Below, one piece after another: positions 1 through 8,818 of a DNA stretch of 64,000 nucleotides. Location of the stretch: assembly GCA_030656145.1 (NCBI GenBank), contig JAUSOF010000033.1:62001-126000 (forward strand), given 5' to 3'. Position numbers and translations under genes: made by a program. The DNA is from Pseudomonas sp. GTDB lineage: Bacteria; Pseudomonadota; Gammaproteobacteria; Pseudomonadales; Pseudomonadaceae. Numbering within the stretch: the first letter of the stretch is position 1; each line of letters starts with the position of its first letter. The notes beneath the pieces were generated by a model. The model saw nothing but the letters and a program-made list of their open reading frames with translations, searched no databases and was not told the origin of the DNA.

Positions 1-1
1 C

Positions 2-15
2 TTGACCGCGATCAG
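2..15 (-). promoter_or_regulatory. possible FNR-type (ANR/DNR) box
   Basis: TTGACCGCGATCAG matches TTGA-N6-TCAA at seven of the eight conserved bases. No rightward gene follows nearby, so it would most likely serve a leftward gene outside the window. The strand assignment is inference. Confidence 0.4.
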
Positions 16-235
16 CTTTGCGCGCCAGGCATGTAGAGTGTGTTGAGCGGACGCGGGGGCGCGCGCATCGCCAGGGACCTCGCATGGAGGCTGGGGGGAT
101 AACTTCAGACACAGGCAGACCATTGGCGCGGCCGTGCTGTCTTCGACGCTGGTCGCGCAGCGAACTGGGTAGGAACCAGGGGGACGCCTAGTTCTTGCTG
201 TGGTTCGGCGCTCCGGCGATGCGTTGATCTGTGAG

Positions 236-261
236 GATCGCCAGCAAGCTGGCTCCTACAA
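236..261. repeat. REP-like palindrome
   Basis: GATCGCCAGCAAGCTGGC followed by TCCTACA is a short palindromic repeat of the Pseudomonas REP type. A near-identical copy lies at 4339-4363, between nosD and nosZ. Confidence 0.65.
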
Positions 262-353
262 GGTTCATGTTCCGATTTAATTACCACATATAAAACAACG
301 GGTTATTTTTTGATGAGAGCGGCCGGGCTGCTTGGCAGACCGGCAGCCACAGG

Positions 354-533
354 CTACGGCAAGGGTTGCTTGGTCGATTCCGGCTGTTGCGCTGTATCGC
401 CGCTGCCCATCGACTTGCGAAACCCGCTGATGGCCCCGCCAATGTCGGAGCCCAGGCCACGCAGGCGTTTGCTGCCGAACAGCATGACTACGATCAGCAG
501 CACGATCAGAAGTTGCCAGATGCTGATACCCAT
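354..533 (-). CDS. tatE: TatA/TatE-like twin-arginine translocase component
   Basis: A 59-residue protein with the TatA/E layout: one N-terminal membrane helix (about residues 5-20), a short hinge containing FGSKRL, then an amphipathic Gly/Lys-rich helix and a polar tail. TatA/E proteins form the pore that moves folded Tat substrates such as NosZ into the periplasm. I chose the ATG at 533 because GAGGGAATTCCC precedes it and the protein then begins MGISIWQ; the frame stays open upstream but that part is low complexity. It is the last gene of the leftward nos cluster, 34 bp after nosL, as in P. stutzeri. The short length fits a dedicated TatE-type copy rather than the housekeeping TatA. Confidence 0.88.
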   Translation of the reverse strand: MGISIWQLLIVLLIVVMLFGSKRLRGLGSDIGGAISGFRKSMGSGDTAQQPESTKQPLP

Positions 534-567
534 GGGAATTCCCTCTTTTGTGAGTTGTAAAAAGTGC

Positions 568-1095
568 TCAGTGCATGCCCATATGCTGCGCTGCCGCGGC
601 CTGTTGCAGCACGTCCTGGTCGATCTCCTCGAAGCGCAACACCCGGGCGCCATGAATAGCCGCCAGCTTGCGCGCCGCCTGCTCATCGGCAAATGATGCC
701 AGCACCGCGCCCATGGCGCCTTTCAGCTCGCTGTCGGCAAGGCCGACCACATAAAAGGCGCTGCTGGCATCGATCAGGTGGCTGTCGTCGGGCTTGGCCC
801 ACTCGCCACTACCCATGTCATGGACATAGAGTTTGGCGCTGCCGATACGGTTTTCCGGTTGCAGCCACCAGCCGAGCATCTCCGCGGCGGAACAGAATTT
901 CTTGACGCTGGCCTTCTCCATCGCCTGACCTTTTGGCCCGGGGAAATCGGTGATGATCATGCCGCACGCATGGCACTCATCAGTGTCGTGAAAGGCCACC
1001 GGGCCCAGGTTTTTCTGCTCGCTTTCAGGCTCATTGCAGGCCAGCAGCGCCAGACCGATCACTAACATCAAAAGGGTTTTAAACAGGGGTTTCAT
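568..1095 (-). CDS. nosL: NosL copper-binding outer-membrane lipoprotein
   Basis: This 175-residue protein carries a signal peptide with lipobox LLAC, the lipidated Cys being residue 20. The mature part contains ECHACGM (C41, C44, M46), the conserved metal-site region of NosL. NosL binds Cu(I) and, with NosDFY, supports building the CuZ centre of nitrous oxide reductase. The gene follows nosY and precedes tatE, the usual order. The start is an ATG with TAAGGAG upstream. An 80-bp gap to nosY carries a dispersed GC-rich repeat, so nosL may have some expression of its own; that is inference. Confidence 0.95.
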   Translation of the reverse strand: MKPLFKTLLMLVIGLALLACNEPESEQKNLGPVAFHDTDECHACGMIITDFPGPKGQAMEKASVKKFCSAAEMLGWWLQPENRIGSAKLYVHDMGSGEWAKPDDSHLIDASSAFYVVGLADSELKGAMGAVLASFADEQAARKLAAIHGARVLRFEEIDQDVLQQAAAAQHMGMH

Positions 1096-1124
1096 GGTTA
1101 CTCCTTAATGCTTAAAAAGATCTC

Positions 1125-1145
1125 GTAGGGTGCGCCGTGCGCACC
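1125..1145. repeat. GTAGGGTGCGC dispersed repeat copy
   Basis: A GTAGGGTGCGC arm followed by a GTGCGCACC arm forms an imperfect palindrome. Related copies lie at 8745-8764, 15633-15651, 16370-16388 and 32702-32738, all between genes. Confidence 0.6.
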
Positions 1146-1176
1146 AGGGCAAACACCGGCGCGGCGCAGGCAAGAA

Positions 1177-2007
1177 TCACGTCGGCCGCCGCAGAAACAG
1201 CCAATAGGCCAACAGCAGTGGCGCGCCAACCCATAGCAGCAGGCACAGCCAGAGCAAACCGCTGCCAACCGGCAGGTCGCCACCCAGGGCCATCACACCG
1301 ACGGCGCTGCCGCCGCCCTCGAAGCCGGACAGGTTGATCAGCCGGTAGACGTCAGCGGGGTTAAGCAGCAGCAGCCAGGGCAGCAGATCCGGGTTGAACT
1401 TGCCCTGGCTCAGTACCAGCAGCGCCAGCAGCGCCAGGTCGAACACCAGCACGAAGAGGAACCACACGCCCAGGGCCAGGCCGGCGGCGCTGGATTTCTC
1501 GCTGACCTTGCTGCTCAGAACATAGGCCATGGCCAGAAACACCCAGCCGAGCAAGGTCGAGGACAACATAAAGCGACCGAAGGCCCAGGCCAGCAGGCCC
1601 AGTTCAACATCCTCGACCAGCACGGCGATGGCCAGCGCCGCGCAGCCGAAACCGATCAGGGTGGCCAGAGCCAGGATCAGACCATGGCCGACGAACTTGC
1701 CCAGCAGCAGCTGGCCACGACCCAGCGGATAGGTCAGCAACAGCATCAGGGTGCCGGCTTCGTCCTCGCCGACGATGGCGTCATAGGCCAGCAGCAAGGC
1801 AATCAGCGGCACCAGAAAGGTCGCCAGGCTGGCCAGGCTGGCGATGGTCGCCGGGATCGAGGTGAAGCCCAGCTGCCCGGACGCCGCCGCGCCGAGCCAG
1901 GCGATGCCCACCGCCAGCACCGCGAACAGCAGGCTGATAGCGAGCAACCAGCGGTTGCGCAGGCCGTCGCTGAGTTCCTTGCGCGCGATGTTCCAGATTT
2001 GGTTCAT
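1177..2007 (-). CDS. nosY: NosY ABC transporter permease
   Basis: A 276-residue integral membrane protein with about six hydrophobic helices, starting [12 protein letters not shown]. It is the membrane half of the NosFY ABC complex, which acts with periplasmic NosD in maturing the CuZ centre of NosZ. Its start codon overlaps the nosF stop by 4 bp, indicating translational coupling. Length and context match NosY of Pseudomonas stutzeri. No irregularities are seen. Confidence 0.95.
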   Translation of the reverse strand: MNQIWNIARKELSDGLRNRWLLAISLLFAVLAVGIAWLGAAASGQLGFTSIPATIASLASLATFLVPLIALLLAYDAIVGEDEAGTLMLLLTYPLGRGQLLLGKFVGHGLILALATLIGFGCAALAIAVLVEDVELGLLAWAFGRFMLSSTLLGWVFLAMAYVLSSKVSEKSSAAGLALGVWFLFVLVFDLALLALLVLSQGKFNPDLLPWLLLLNPADVYRLINLSGFEGGGSAVGVMALGGDLPVGSGLLWLCLLLWVGAPLLLAYWLFLRRPT

Positions 2008-2930
2008 GCCGCGCCCTCCCCGGGCTGAAGGCGCTGGGCCTGGTCCATGTAATGGCGGTACAGATCTTCCAGCGACGGTTGGTGGATATCGATGTCCTGG
2101 GCGCCGCCTTCGTCGAGCAGTTCGCGCAACAGGCCGAGCTTGTGACCGTTGATTGCCACCACTTCGATGCTGTCGGTGCCCAGCGAGCGGGCCTTATGGC
2201 CGTCGGCGTGCCAGCGCTGCAACAGCTGTGCGCTCTGTTTCAGCCCGCTGGCGCGGATCACCGCGGGCAGGCCGGCATCGGCGCGCAGGCTGGCCAGGCT
2301 GCCGACTGCCTGCAGGCGACCATGGGCGAGTATCGCCGCACGGTTGATATGCGCCTCGACCCCCGGCAATACATGGGAGCAGAGGATGATGCTGGTGCCC
2401 TGCTGGCGCAGACGGTCGACCAGCTGATAGAGATCCTGGGTAGCGATGGGGTCGAGACCGACTGTGGGCTCATCCAGCAACAGCAGCCGCGGCGTGCCGA
2501 GCAGCGCCTGGGCCAGACCGAGCCGCTGGCGCATGCCTTTGGAGTAGGTCTTGACCCGGCGCTCCATGGCGTCGGCCAGGCCGACCTGCTCCAGCAGTTC
2601 GTCCACCTGGCTCAGCGGCGCGCCCTTGAGTCGGGCGAAATGGCGTAGGGTTTCGCGGCCGCTGAGCTGGGCATAGAAGGTCACGTTCTCCGGCAGATAA
2701 CCGAGCTGACGGCGCACCAGCGAATCATTCGGACTGCGCCCGAGCACCTGCACCCTGCCGCTGCTGGCCTGCAACAGGCCGAGGATCAGCTTCATGCTGG
2801 TGGTCTTGCCGGCGCCGTTATGACCGAACAGGCCCAGCACTTCGCCCTCACCCAGGCACAGGTTCAAATCGTGCAGCACGGTCATGCTGCCGTAGTGCTG
2901 GCTGACGCCTTCGATTTCGACGGCATTCAT
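2004..2930 (-). CDS. nosF: NosF ABC transporter ATPase
   Basis: A 308-residue cytoplasmic ATPase of the NosDFY copper-site maturation machine. Walker A is GHNGAGKT (36-43), the signature is YSKGMRQ (129-135), and Walker B is LLLLDEP (149-155). The ATG at 2930 was chosen because it overlaps the nosD stop as ATGA and gives the family N-terminus MNAVEIEG; the longer open frame upstream lies inside nosD. A C-terminal region of about 90 residues follows the nucleotide-binding domain, as usual for NosF. Confidence 0.95.
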   Translation of the reverse strand: MNAVEIEGVSQHYGSMTVLHDLNLCLGEGEVLGLFGHNGAGKTTSMKLILGLLQASSGRVQVLGRSPNDSLVRRQLGYLPENVTFYAQLSGRETLRHFARLKGAPLSQVDELLEQVGLADAMERRVKTYSKGMRQRLGLAQALLGTPRLLLLDEPTVGLDPIATQDLYQLVDRLRQQGTSIILCSHVLPGVEAHINRAAILAHGRLQAVGSLASLRADAGLPAVIRASGLKQSAQLLQRWHADGHKARSLGTDSIEVVAINGHKLGLLRELLDEGGAQDIDIHQPSLEDLYRHYMDQAQRLQPGEGAA

Positions 2931-4231
2931 GGCGTTGGCTCCTGGCTGGCTGGCAGCAGATCGGTGGTGGGCAGCTGCATCAGCGGATGGCTGTCCTGCA
3001 CGCCGGGGGATTTCATCACCGGGAAGGCGCGCTGCACCCAACGCAGCAGTTCAATGCTCGGGCTGTTCATCAGCAAACGCACCTGCGGATACAGCCACAG
3101 CAGACGGTCGACGTTGTCGTTGGGCTCGTAGGCGATATCGCCCAGGCCGTCGTCGTTGCGATCCCAGCCCAGGTAGTCGCTCCAGTAGTTGCCGCGCCCG
3201 TCCACCGACCATTCCTGGGTGCGCACCGCGACGTACTTGACCTGTTGCTGGTTGTCGACAAAGGCGTTGCCGACGATGCGGTTGTCCTCGGAGCCAGCGG
3301 TCAGGTGAATGCCCAGGGCGCTGCGCTCGAAATGGTTATGTTCGATGTTGTTGAACAGTGAGTTGTAGATAAACAGTGCCTTGCCTTCGGCGCCGGAGAT
3401 CATGCTGTCGCCGGTCGAGCCACTGCGCACGTCGCTGACGAAGTTGTCGCGGATGGTCGAATAGGTGATGTAGTTCATCAGGATGCCGTAGTTCTCGTCC
3501 TGCTCGGAGCGATTGCCGATCACCGTCAGCTTGCGGCTCTGCATCAGGGCATAGCCGGTGCGGGTGCGGCGGGTGATATTGCCGAGCAGCTGATTTTCGT
3601 TGGCGAACATGTAGTGCACGCCGTAACGCAGGTCTTCCAGGGTGTTGCCTTGGAGCAGGTTGCCGTTCGAGGTATCGATATAGATACCGTCGCGGGCATC
3701 GCGCACCTGGTTGCCGATGACCCTGGCGCCGCGCACCGCATACAGGTGAATGCCGTTGCCACGATCCTGGGAGCGGATGCTCGGATCGCCCTGGATGCTG
3801 TTGCCGATCAGGCTGACGTCCGCCGCGCCATCGACCCAGATGCCGAAGCCCGGGCCCTGCATGCGGTTGTTCTTGATCAGTGCGCCATGGGCCTTGGGCT
3901 GGATAAATACCGCGGAATTCATGGCGGTCATGTCACGGCCCCAGTCGAGCAGCGTGCAGCCCTCGATGGTCACCTCGGGCGCGCTGATCAGCAGGCCGTT
4001 GCCCTGCCCCTGGCCCTGCAACACCGCGCCTGGTTCGCAAAGGATATGCATCGGCTGATCGACACTGAACGAGCCCTGATATTCGCCAGCGGGCAGCCGC
4101 CAGCGCTTGTCACCCTCGGCCTGTAGCGGCAGCGAGGTGATAGGTTGCGGTGTCGCCTGGGCAGCACCGCAGAAAATAAGCAGCAATAGTGCGCTGGCGT
4201 GCAGCCATGCCATTGCCTGGGTGTTTAACAC
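2927..4231 (-). CDS. nosD: NosD periplasmic copper-site maturation protein
   Basis: A 434-residue protein with a cleavable signal peptide (hydrophobic core about 8-24, likely cut after AQA) and a long run of right-handed beta-helix (CASH/PbH1) repeats rich in GN and NxI/NxL turns. NosD works with the ABC pair NosFY in assembling the tetranuclear CuZ cluster of N2O reductase. The first codon is GTG, preceded by AAGGTAA; an ATG six codons later is an alternative start and would shorten the signal peptide only slightly. The stop overlaps nosF. Confidence 0.94.
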   Translation of the reverse strand: MLNTQAMAWLHASALLLLIFCGAAQATPQPITSLPLQAEGDKRWRLPAGEYQGSFSVDQPMHILCEPGAVLQGQGQGNGLLISAPEVTIEGCTLLDWGRDMTAMNSAVFIQPKAHGALIKNNRMQGPGFGIWVDGAADVSLIGNSIQGDPSIRSQDRGNGIHLYAVRGARVIGNQVRDARDGIYIDTSNGNLLQGNTLEDLRYGVHYMFANENQLLGNITRRTRTGYALMQSRKLTVIGNRSEQDENYGILMNYITYSTIRDNFVSDVRSGSTGDSMISGAEGKALFIYNSLFNNIEHNHFERSALGIHLTAGSEDNRIVGNAFVDNQQQVKYVAVRTQEWSVDGRGNYWSDYLGWDRNDDGLGDIAYEPNDNVDRLLWLYPQVRLLMNSPSIELLRWVQRAFPVMKSPGVQDSHPLMQLPTTDLLPASQEPTP

Positions 4232-4265
4232 GGCGGTTTACCTTGAGCCATTTAGCGGTGAGTCC

Positions 4266-4324
4266 GTAGCCCGGATGCAATCCGGGGCTCTATCAACCAT
4301 CTCCCCGGATTGCATCTGGGCTAC
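4266..4324. repeat. paired inverted GTAGCCCGGAT elements
   Basis: GTAGCCCGGATGCAATCC (from 4266) and its inverted partner ending CTGGGCTAC (4303-4324) form a large potential cruciform or transcript hairpin between nosZ and nosD. The same family occurs at 10231-10297, 16893-16914 and 18021-18083. It may stabilise or attenuate the nosZ mRNA end (inference). Confidence 0.7.
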
Positions 4325-4338
4325 GGGACTACAGGGTT

Positions 4339-4363
4339 GGATCGCCAGCAAGCTGGCGCCTAC
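4339..4363. repeat. REP-like palindrome
   Basis: GGATCGCCAGCAAGCTGGCG followed by CCTACA is the second copy of the REP-like element seen at 236-261. It sits directly downstream of the nosZ stop. Confidence 0.65.
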
Positions 4364-4377
4364 AGGAGACCGTGCCG

Positions 4378-6321
4378 TTACGCCGGTTCGACCAGCATGC
4401 GGCCGACCATTTCCATGTGCAGGGCATGGCAGAACCAGCTGCAGTAGTACCAGTGCAGCCCGGGCTGGTCGGCGATGAAGGTGATCGACGCGGTCTGCTG
4501 CGGGCTGATCTCCATGCTTGCACCGTGGTTGACCATGACGAAGCCGTGGGACACATCTTCGATCTGGTCAATGTTGGTGATGGTCACGGTGACTTCATCA
4601 CCCTGCTTGACGTTGAACTCGGTGAGGCCGAAGGACGGCGCCATCGAGGTCATGTACACGCGAACCTTGTTGCCCTCGCGGATCACCTTGTTGTCGGCCT
4701 CCAGGTTGATGCCGTCCTTCTTCGCCCGTGCGACAGTCGGGGCGAAAAACGGATCGTCGCGGTCCCAGATCTTCTTGGTCTTGATCTGGTCGCGGCGCGC
4801 GAGGATGCAGTCGTGGGGCTCGGCGAAGGTCGGGCCGTCGTGCACCAGCTTCATTTCATCGCCGGAAATATCGATCAGCTGATCGTTTTCCGGGTGCAGC
4901 GGGCCAGTCGGCAGGAAGCGGTCCTTGGAGAACTTGCTCAACACCACCAGCCACTTGCCGTCGGCGTCGCGGGTTTCGCAGAGTGATGCGTGGTTGTGCC
5001 CCGGGTTGTAGTGCACATCGAGCTTCTGCTTGATGTAGTTGACCTTCTCGCCCTTGTAGGCGCGCACGGCCTCCTCCATGTTCCACTTGACCACCTGGCT
5101 GTCGATAAACAGCGTGGTGTAGGCATTGCCGCGGCCGTCGAAGGTGGTGTGCAACGGACCAAGACCGAGTTCCGGCTCGGCGGCGATGGTGTCGCGCGGG
5201 TCTTTCAGCTTGTCGTCGAACAGGTCGTCGAGCTTGGCGATCTCGATCATCGAGCAGGTCGGCGACAGCTTGCCGTTGGCGATAAAGTACTTGCCGTCGG
5301 ACGAGGTATTCAGGCCATGGGGGTTCTTCGGCACCGGGATATAACGGGTAAACGCGCTGTCCTTGTCGCCTTTCTTGCGGCCATCGAGTACCGGCACCTT
5401 GGAGTCGCCCAGGGTGATGAACTTGCCGGCCTTGACCGCTGCTTCGGCGCGCTCGATATGAAATACCACCACCCAGTCACGCTCGTTGCGCATCATGCCG
5501 CCGAGGTCGAAGGCCTTCTCCGAGTTGTAGCAGGTGGCCGCGGCATAGCGGCCACTGTAGTCGGCGTCGGTGTTATCGAGGTTGCCGTCGACGATGATCT
5601 GGAAGGCCATCTCCATCTTCTCGGCGTCGATGATGTTGTACATCGTGTAGCTGTTCTCATCCTGCAGGTCGACGATCTTGCCGTCGTTGGGGTGCGGGAT
5701 GACGTACTCGGCGTTGGCAAATACGTACTTGGTGTAGGGCACTTTTTGCAGGCGCAGGCCGTGAATGGCCTGGACGTTGGGCACGGTGAGGATCTTGTCG
5801 CACTTCATGATATCCAGACGGATACGCGCGACCCGGCTGTTGGCCTTGTCATTGATGAACAGGTACTTGCCGTCGTACTGACCGTCGGTCATGGAGATGT
5901 GCGGGTGGTGGCAGTCGCCGTTCTGGAACTTGGCACTGTCGCCCAGGATGTGCTTGCTTTCGTTGGTCAGCCCCCAACCGGTGGCCGAGTCGACGTTGAA
6001 CACCGGGATGCGCATCAGCTCGCGCATCGAGGGCACGCCCATCACCCGTACTTCGCCCTGATGGCCGCCGCTCCAGAAACCGTAGTACTCATCCAGCTCG
6101 CCAGGGCCGACATGGATCTTCGATTTCGATTCCTTGACCGCTGCGGCCCAGGATTCGCGGGTCATCACTGCACTGCCCAGCGCTGTCGCGCCGACCAGGG
6201 CGGCACCGGTCATGGCACTGGCACCGAGGAAGCCGCGGCGGCTCAAACCGGCTTTTTCCAGCATCTGCGCCTGCTCTTGGCTATCGATCGCCGGCGTGTT
6301 CTTCGCTTCTTTATCGCTCAT
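4378..6321 (-). CDS. nosZ: NosZ nitrous-oxide reductase (clade I)
   Basis: This 647-residue periplasmic enzyme reduces N2O to N2, the last step of denitrification. It has a twin-arginine signal (SRRGFLG, RR at 28-29, predicted cleavage near residue 60), a seven-bladed propeller that binds CuZ through histidines (including HHPH), and a C-terminal cupredoxin domain. The CuA ligands are visible at the end: C627, W629, C631, H635 and M638. The Tat signal places it in clade I. It lies 44 bp downstream of nosR and is followed by two hairpin-forming repeat elements before nosD, which may separate its mRNA from the nosDFYL part. Confidence 0.98.
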   Translation of the reverse strand: MSDKEAKNTPAIDSQEQAQMLEKAGLSRRGFLGASAMTGAALVGATALGSAVMTRESWAAAVKESKSKIHVGPGELDEYYGFWSGGHQGEVRVMGVPSMRELMRIPVFNVDSATGWGLTNESKHILGDSAKFQNGDCHHPHISMTDGQYDGKYLFINDKANSRVARIRLDIMKCDKILTVPNVQAIHGLRLQKVPYTKYVFANAEYVIPHPNDGKIVDLQDENSYTMYNIIDAEKMEMAFQIIVDGNLDNTDADYSGRYAAATCYNSEKAFDLGGMMRNERDWVVVFHIERAEAAVKAGKFITLGDSKVPVLDGRKKGDKDSAFTRYIPVPKNPHGLNTSSDGKYFIANGKLSPTCSMIEIAKLDDLFDDKLKDPRDTIAAEPELGLGPLHTTFDGRGNAYTTLFIDSQVVKWNMEEAVRAYKGEKVNYIKQKLDVHYNPGHNHASLCETRDADGKWLVVLSKFSKDRFLPTGPLHPENDQLIDISGDEMKLVHDGPTFAEPHDCILARRDQIKTKKIWDRDDPFFAPTVARAKKDGINLEADNKVIREGNKVRVYMTSMAPSFGLTEFNVKQGDEVTVTITNIDQIEDVSHGFVMVNHGASMEISPQQTASITFIADQPGLHWYYCSWFCHALHMEMVGRMLVEPA

Positions 6322-6365
6322 GGGTTCTGCTCCTTGACTGGATAAATACGGCCGCGCTCACGCGG

Positions 6366-8555
6366 TTATGGGGCTCGTTCAGGGACGACTACTTGCACGA
6401 CGGGAATCAACTGCGCACTGACAGGCGCCTGTTTGCTGCGTTTCTTCTGCTTGAGAATCAGCGGCGGGCACTTGTCGTCGTTGTGATAAGTCATCTGGCA
6501 ATCGAGGCAGTAGTGGCACTCGTTGGCATTGATATGGCCGTCGGGGTGGATCGCCTGGATCTCGCATTCCTTGGCGCACAGCTGGCACGGGTTGCCGCAT
6601 TCCTTGCGGCGCTTGAGCCAGTCGAACAGGCGGAATTTGCTCGGGATGGCCAGCGCCGCGCCCAGCGGGCAGACGTAACGGCAGTAGACCTTGCGGGTGA
6701 AGATGTTGATCACCAGCAGCAGCACCGCGTAGAGCACGAACCACCACTGGCGGTCGAACTTGAGGGTGATGGCGGTCTTGAACGGCTCCACTTCGGCGAA
6801 GCGCTCGGCAGTGGACAGCGATTCCAGGGACAGGCCGAACAGCAGCAGCAGGATGATGTACTTGATCGCCCACAGCCGCTCATGCAGCGCGAAAGGCAGC
6901 TCGTACTGGGGGATTTTCAGTTTGCGCGCGGCCTCGTTGATCAGCTCCTGCAACGCGCCGAACGGGCACAACCAGCCGCAGAACACGCCACGACCCCAGA
7001 GCAGGATGCTGGCGGCGGTGAAGGTCCAGATAATGAAAATGATCGGGTCGGTGAGAAACAGCTCCCAGCGGAAGTCCTGCACCAGGGCATGCACGAAGGT
7101 CAGCACGTTGACCACCGATAACTGGCCCAGGGCGTACCAGCCGATAAACACCACGGTGAAAATCAGGTAGCCACGCCGCAGCCAATGCAGGAAATGCGGG
7201 CGTTGGGTGAATTTATCCTGGAGGAACAGGATCATCGTAAGCAGCAGCAAGGCGATGAGAATCACGCCGATCTGGAAGCTCTTCTGGTACCAGATGTTCA
7301 GCCACAGCGGCCGGTTGGCCTCCTCGATGGCAGCCAGCTCGGCGGCGGTCGGCTGCGGCCGCTCGAGGTACTCCTCGGGCATCTGGTAGGCCAGTTCGAA
7401 ACTGCTGAAGATGCCGCTGATCGGGCCGGTCTGGCGCTTGACCAGCAGTTCAAGGGTCCAGGGTGAGCCAGGATCGAAGCCATACGGCTCGCGCACGATA
7501 AAGATCGCCATCTCGCCGAAGTCCGGCATGCCTTCGGCGTAGACATCGCTCAGGCGCTCGAAATCGCGGTCGTGAAAACTGATGGTGGTGCCGAACTGGC
7601 GCAGCTGCACCCGGTCGAAGATGCCGCCGCGCACATAGCCCGAGCCCTTGAACGAATAGTCGCCGCTGCCCAGTACGGCAATCGCCTGCTCGCCGGGCTT
7701 GAGTGAGGCCATCAGCAGGCGGTACTGGTTGTCACCGAGCAGGTTGCGGCCGATGGTCGGCGCATTCAGGTGGGCGGTGTAGAGGTCGATAAAGGTGTCG
7801 TCGACCTGTTCTGGCGAAGCCTCTTCGATGCCTTCGGCTTCGCTGCCCTTGAACGCCTGGTCGACCTGGCCACGGGTCAGGTGCAGGCGGCGAATGGCGC
7901 CATTACCGGTGAGCTGTGTCCAGTCGGCAGGTTGATAGAGATCATCGCGCAGTGTCGCCGGCTTCTGCGCCAGGCCGGCATTTTCCTCGACCAGGCCGAG
8001 CGCTACCGCCACTGTATGGGCGGCACGCATCACCACCTCGTTGACCACCATCACCGTCACGGTGGCACCGGTGACCGCATCGACGGTCACCGCATTCGGA
8101 TCACTGGAACGGCCGACCACCACCCGCTGATTGACCTTGATGCCCTGATACTTGGCGTTGAAGGCATGCAGTTTGGCTTCGGGAATGCCGATCAGCAGGA
8201 TCGGCTCGTGGTGCTCCAGCACATAAGCGTCCTGAATCACGCCTGCACTGTCGAGGATCACCTGCATGTTGATCGGCTTGCCGGAGTAGGCCGGGATATC
8301 GATCACATCCAGGCTCTGGAACACATAGCCCAGCACCTCGTCGCCGCTGGACAGGGTGCGTACCTTATATTCGCCTTGTGGCTCGGAGGGGCTATCGGCC
8401 CTGGGGAAAACCAGATCGATGCGTTGTTGCTCGATCTCGCCGTAGCTCTTTGCCTGCACGCCCTGCAAGGCAGCGAACAGCAGCCCCAGCAGGATCAGCA
8501 GCCGCGCTGCCCATGAACACGGCAAGCGAGAGGTCATCGGCAGGTGGCTGGTCAT
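6366..8555 (-). CDS. nosR: NosR flavin and iron-sulfur membrane protein
   Basis: NosR is a membrane flavoprotein needed for nos expression and for electron supply to NosZ. This 729-residue copy has a signal sequence, a periplasmic FMN-binding domain with the flavinylation motif DAVTGAT (attachment residue T165), several membrane helices, and two membrane-linked CGWLCP / CRYVCP motifs. The cytoplasmic end carries two 4Fe-4S motifs (CGNPCQLCAKEC and CHYCLDC...C). The ribosome site before the ATG at 8555 is weak; a second ATG six codons in is possible. An ANR/DNR box lies 64 bp upstream (8619-8632). Confidence 0.96.
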   Translation of the reverse strand: MTSHLPMTSRLPCSWAARLLILLGLLFAALQGVQAKSYGEIEQQRIDLVFPRADSPSEPQGEYKVRTLSSGDEVLGYVFQSLDVIDIPAYSGKPINMQVILDSAGVIQDAYVLEHHEPILLIGIPEAKLHAFNAKYQGIKVNQRVVVGRSSDPNAVTVDAVTGATVTVMVVNEVVMRAAHTVAVALGLVEENAGLAQKPATLRDDLYQPADWTQLTGNGAIRRLHLTRGQVDQAFKGSEAEGIEEASPEQVDDTFIDLYTAHLNAPTIGRNLLGDNQYRLLMASLKPGEQAIAVLGSGDYSFKGSGYVRGGIFDRVQLRQFGTTISFHDRDFERLSDVYAEGMPDFGEMAIFIVREPYGFDPGSPWTLELLVKRQTGPISGIFSSFELAYQMPEEYLERPQPTAAELAAIEEANRPLWLNIWYQKSFQIGVILIALLLLTMILFLQDKFTQRPHFLHWLRRGYLIFTVVFIGWYALGQLSVVNVLTFVHALVQDFRWELFLTDPIIFIIWTFTAASILLWGRGVFCGWLCPFGALQELINEAARKLKIPQYELPFALHERLWAIKYIILLLLFGLSLESLSTAERFAEVEPFKTAITLKFDRQWWFVLYAVLLLVINIFTRKVYCRYVCPLGAALAIPSKFRLFDWLKRRKECGNPCQLCAKECEIQAIHPDGHINANECHYCLDCQMTYHNDDKCPPLILKQKKRSKQAPVSAQLIPVVQVVVPERAP

Positions 8556-8618
8556 TGGCGGTTCGGCTTATGCAGCGGGATTGTGCGGTCATGGTAGGGA
8601 TGCTTCCTCGTACTGCCC

Positions 8619-8632
8619 TTGACCGCAATCAA
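8619..8632 (-). promoter_or_regulatory. ANR/DNR box ahead of nosR
   Basis: TTGACCGCAATCAA matches TTGA-N6-TCAA at all eight conserved positions. It is 64 bp upstream of the nosR ATG, a suitable distance for a class II promoter of a CRP/FNR regulator. In pseudomonads DNR activates nos genes in response to NO. Confidence 0.85.
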
Positions 8633-8744
8633 GTTGCGAAAAACTGCCGCAGACCCGTAGGCAGGTTTAGGCGCCCGCCTCGTCGTCCATGGCATTGCGC
8701 TGCAAGGGTGTCAGCGGCCAGTCGGGCTAACGCATCAGGGTCTC

Positions 8745-8764
8745 GGTGCGCGCGGCGCACCCTG
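8745..8764. repeat. GTAGGGTGCGC dispersed repeat copy
   Basis: GGTGCGCGCGGCGCACCCTG is the inverted form of the GC-rich repeat family found at 1125, 15633, 16370 and 32702. It lies between the nosR promoter and the end of the acyl-CoA dehydrogenase gene. Confidence 0.6.
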
Positions 8765-8818
8765 CCCAGAGCGTACGTCGCGCGGATCACAGCCTACAAT
8801 GGCGCCCGACAACGCCGG

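Larger units (their letters stand above)
1..353. other. non-coding left edge
   Basis: I see no convincing gene here. The stretch contains an FNR-type box at its very start (2-15), a REP-like palindrome (236-261) and a weak GGCTGC/GCAGCC hairpin (326-348) that could end the nos transcript, which runs leftwards into this area. A 60-codon minus-strand reading frame at 105-287 overlaps the REP and looks like chance. Confidence 0.6.

Noticed and set aside
105..287. 60-codon minus-strand ORF at the left edge
   Set aside because: It overlaps a REP-like repeat and has Arg/Pro-rich shadow composition without a ribosome site.
4990..6345. 451-codon open frame on the + strand opposite nosZ
   Set aside because: Antisense shadow of nosZ; low-complexity Val/His/Leu composition and no recognised motif.
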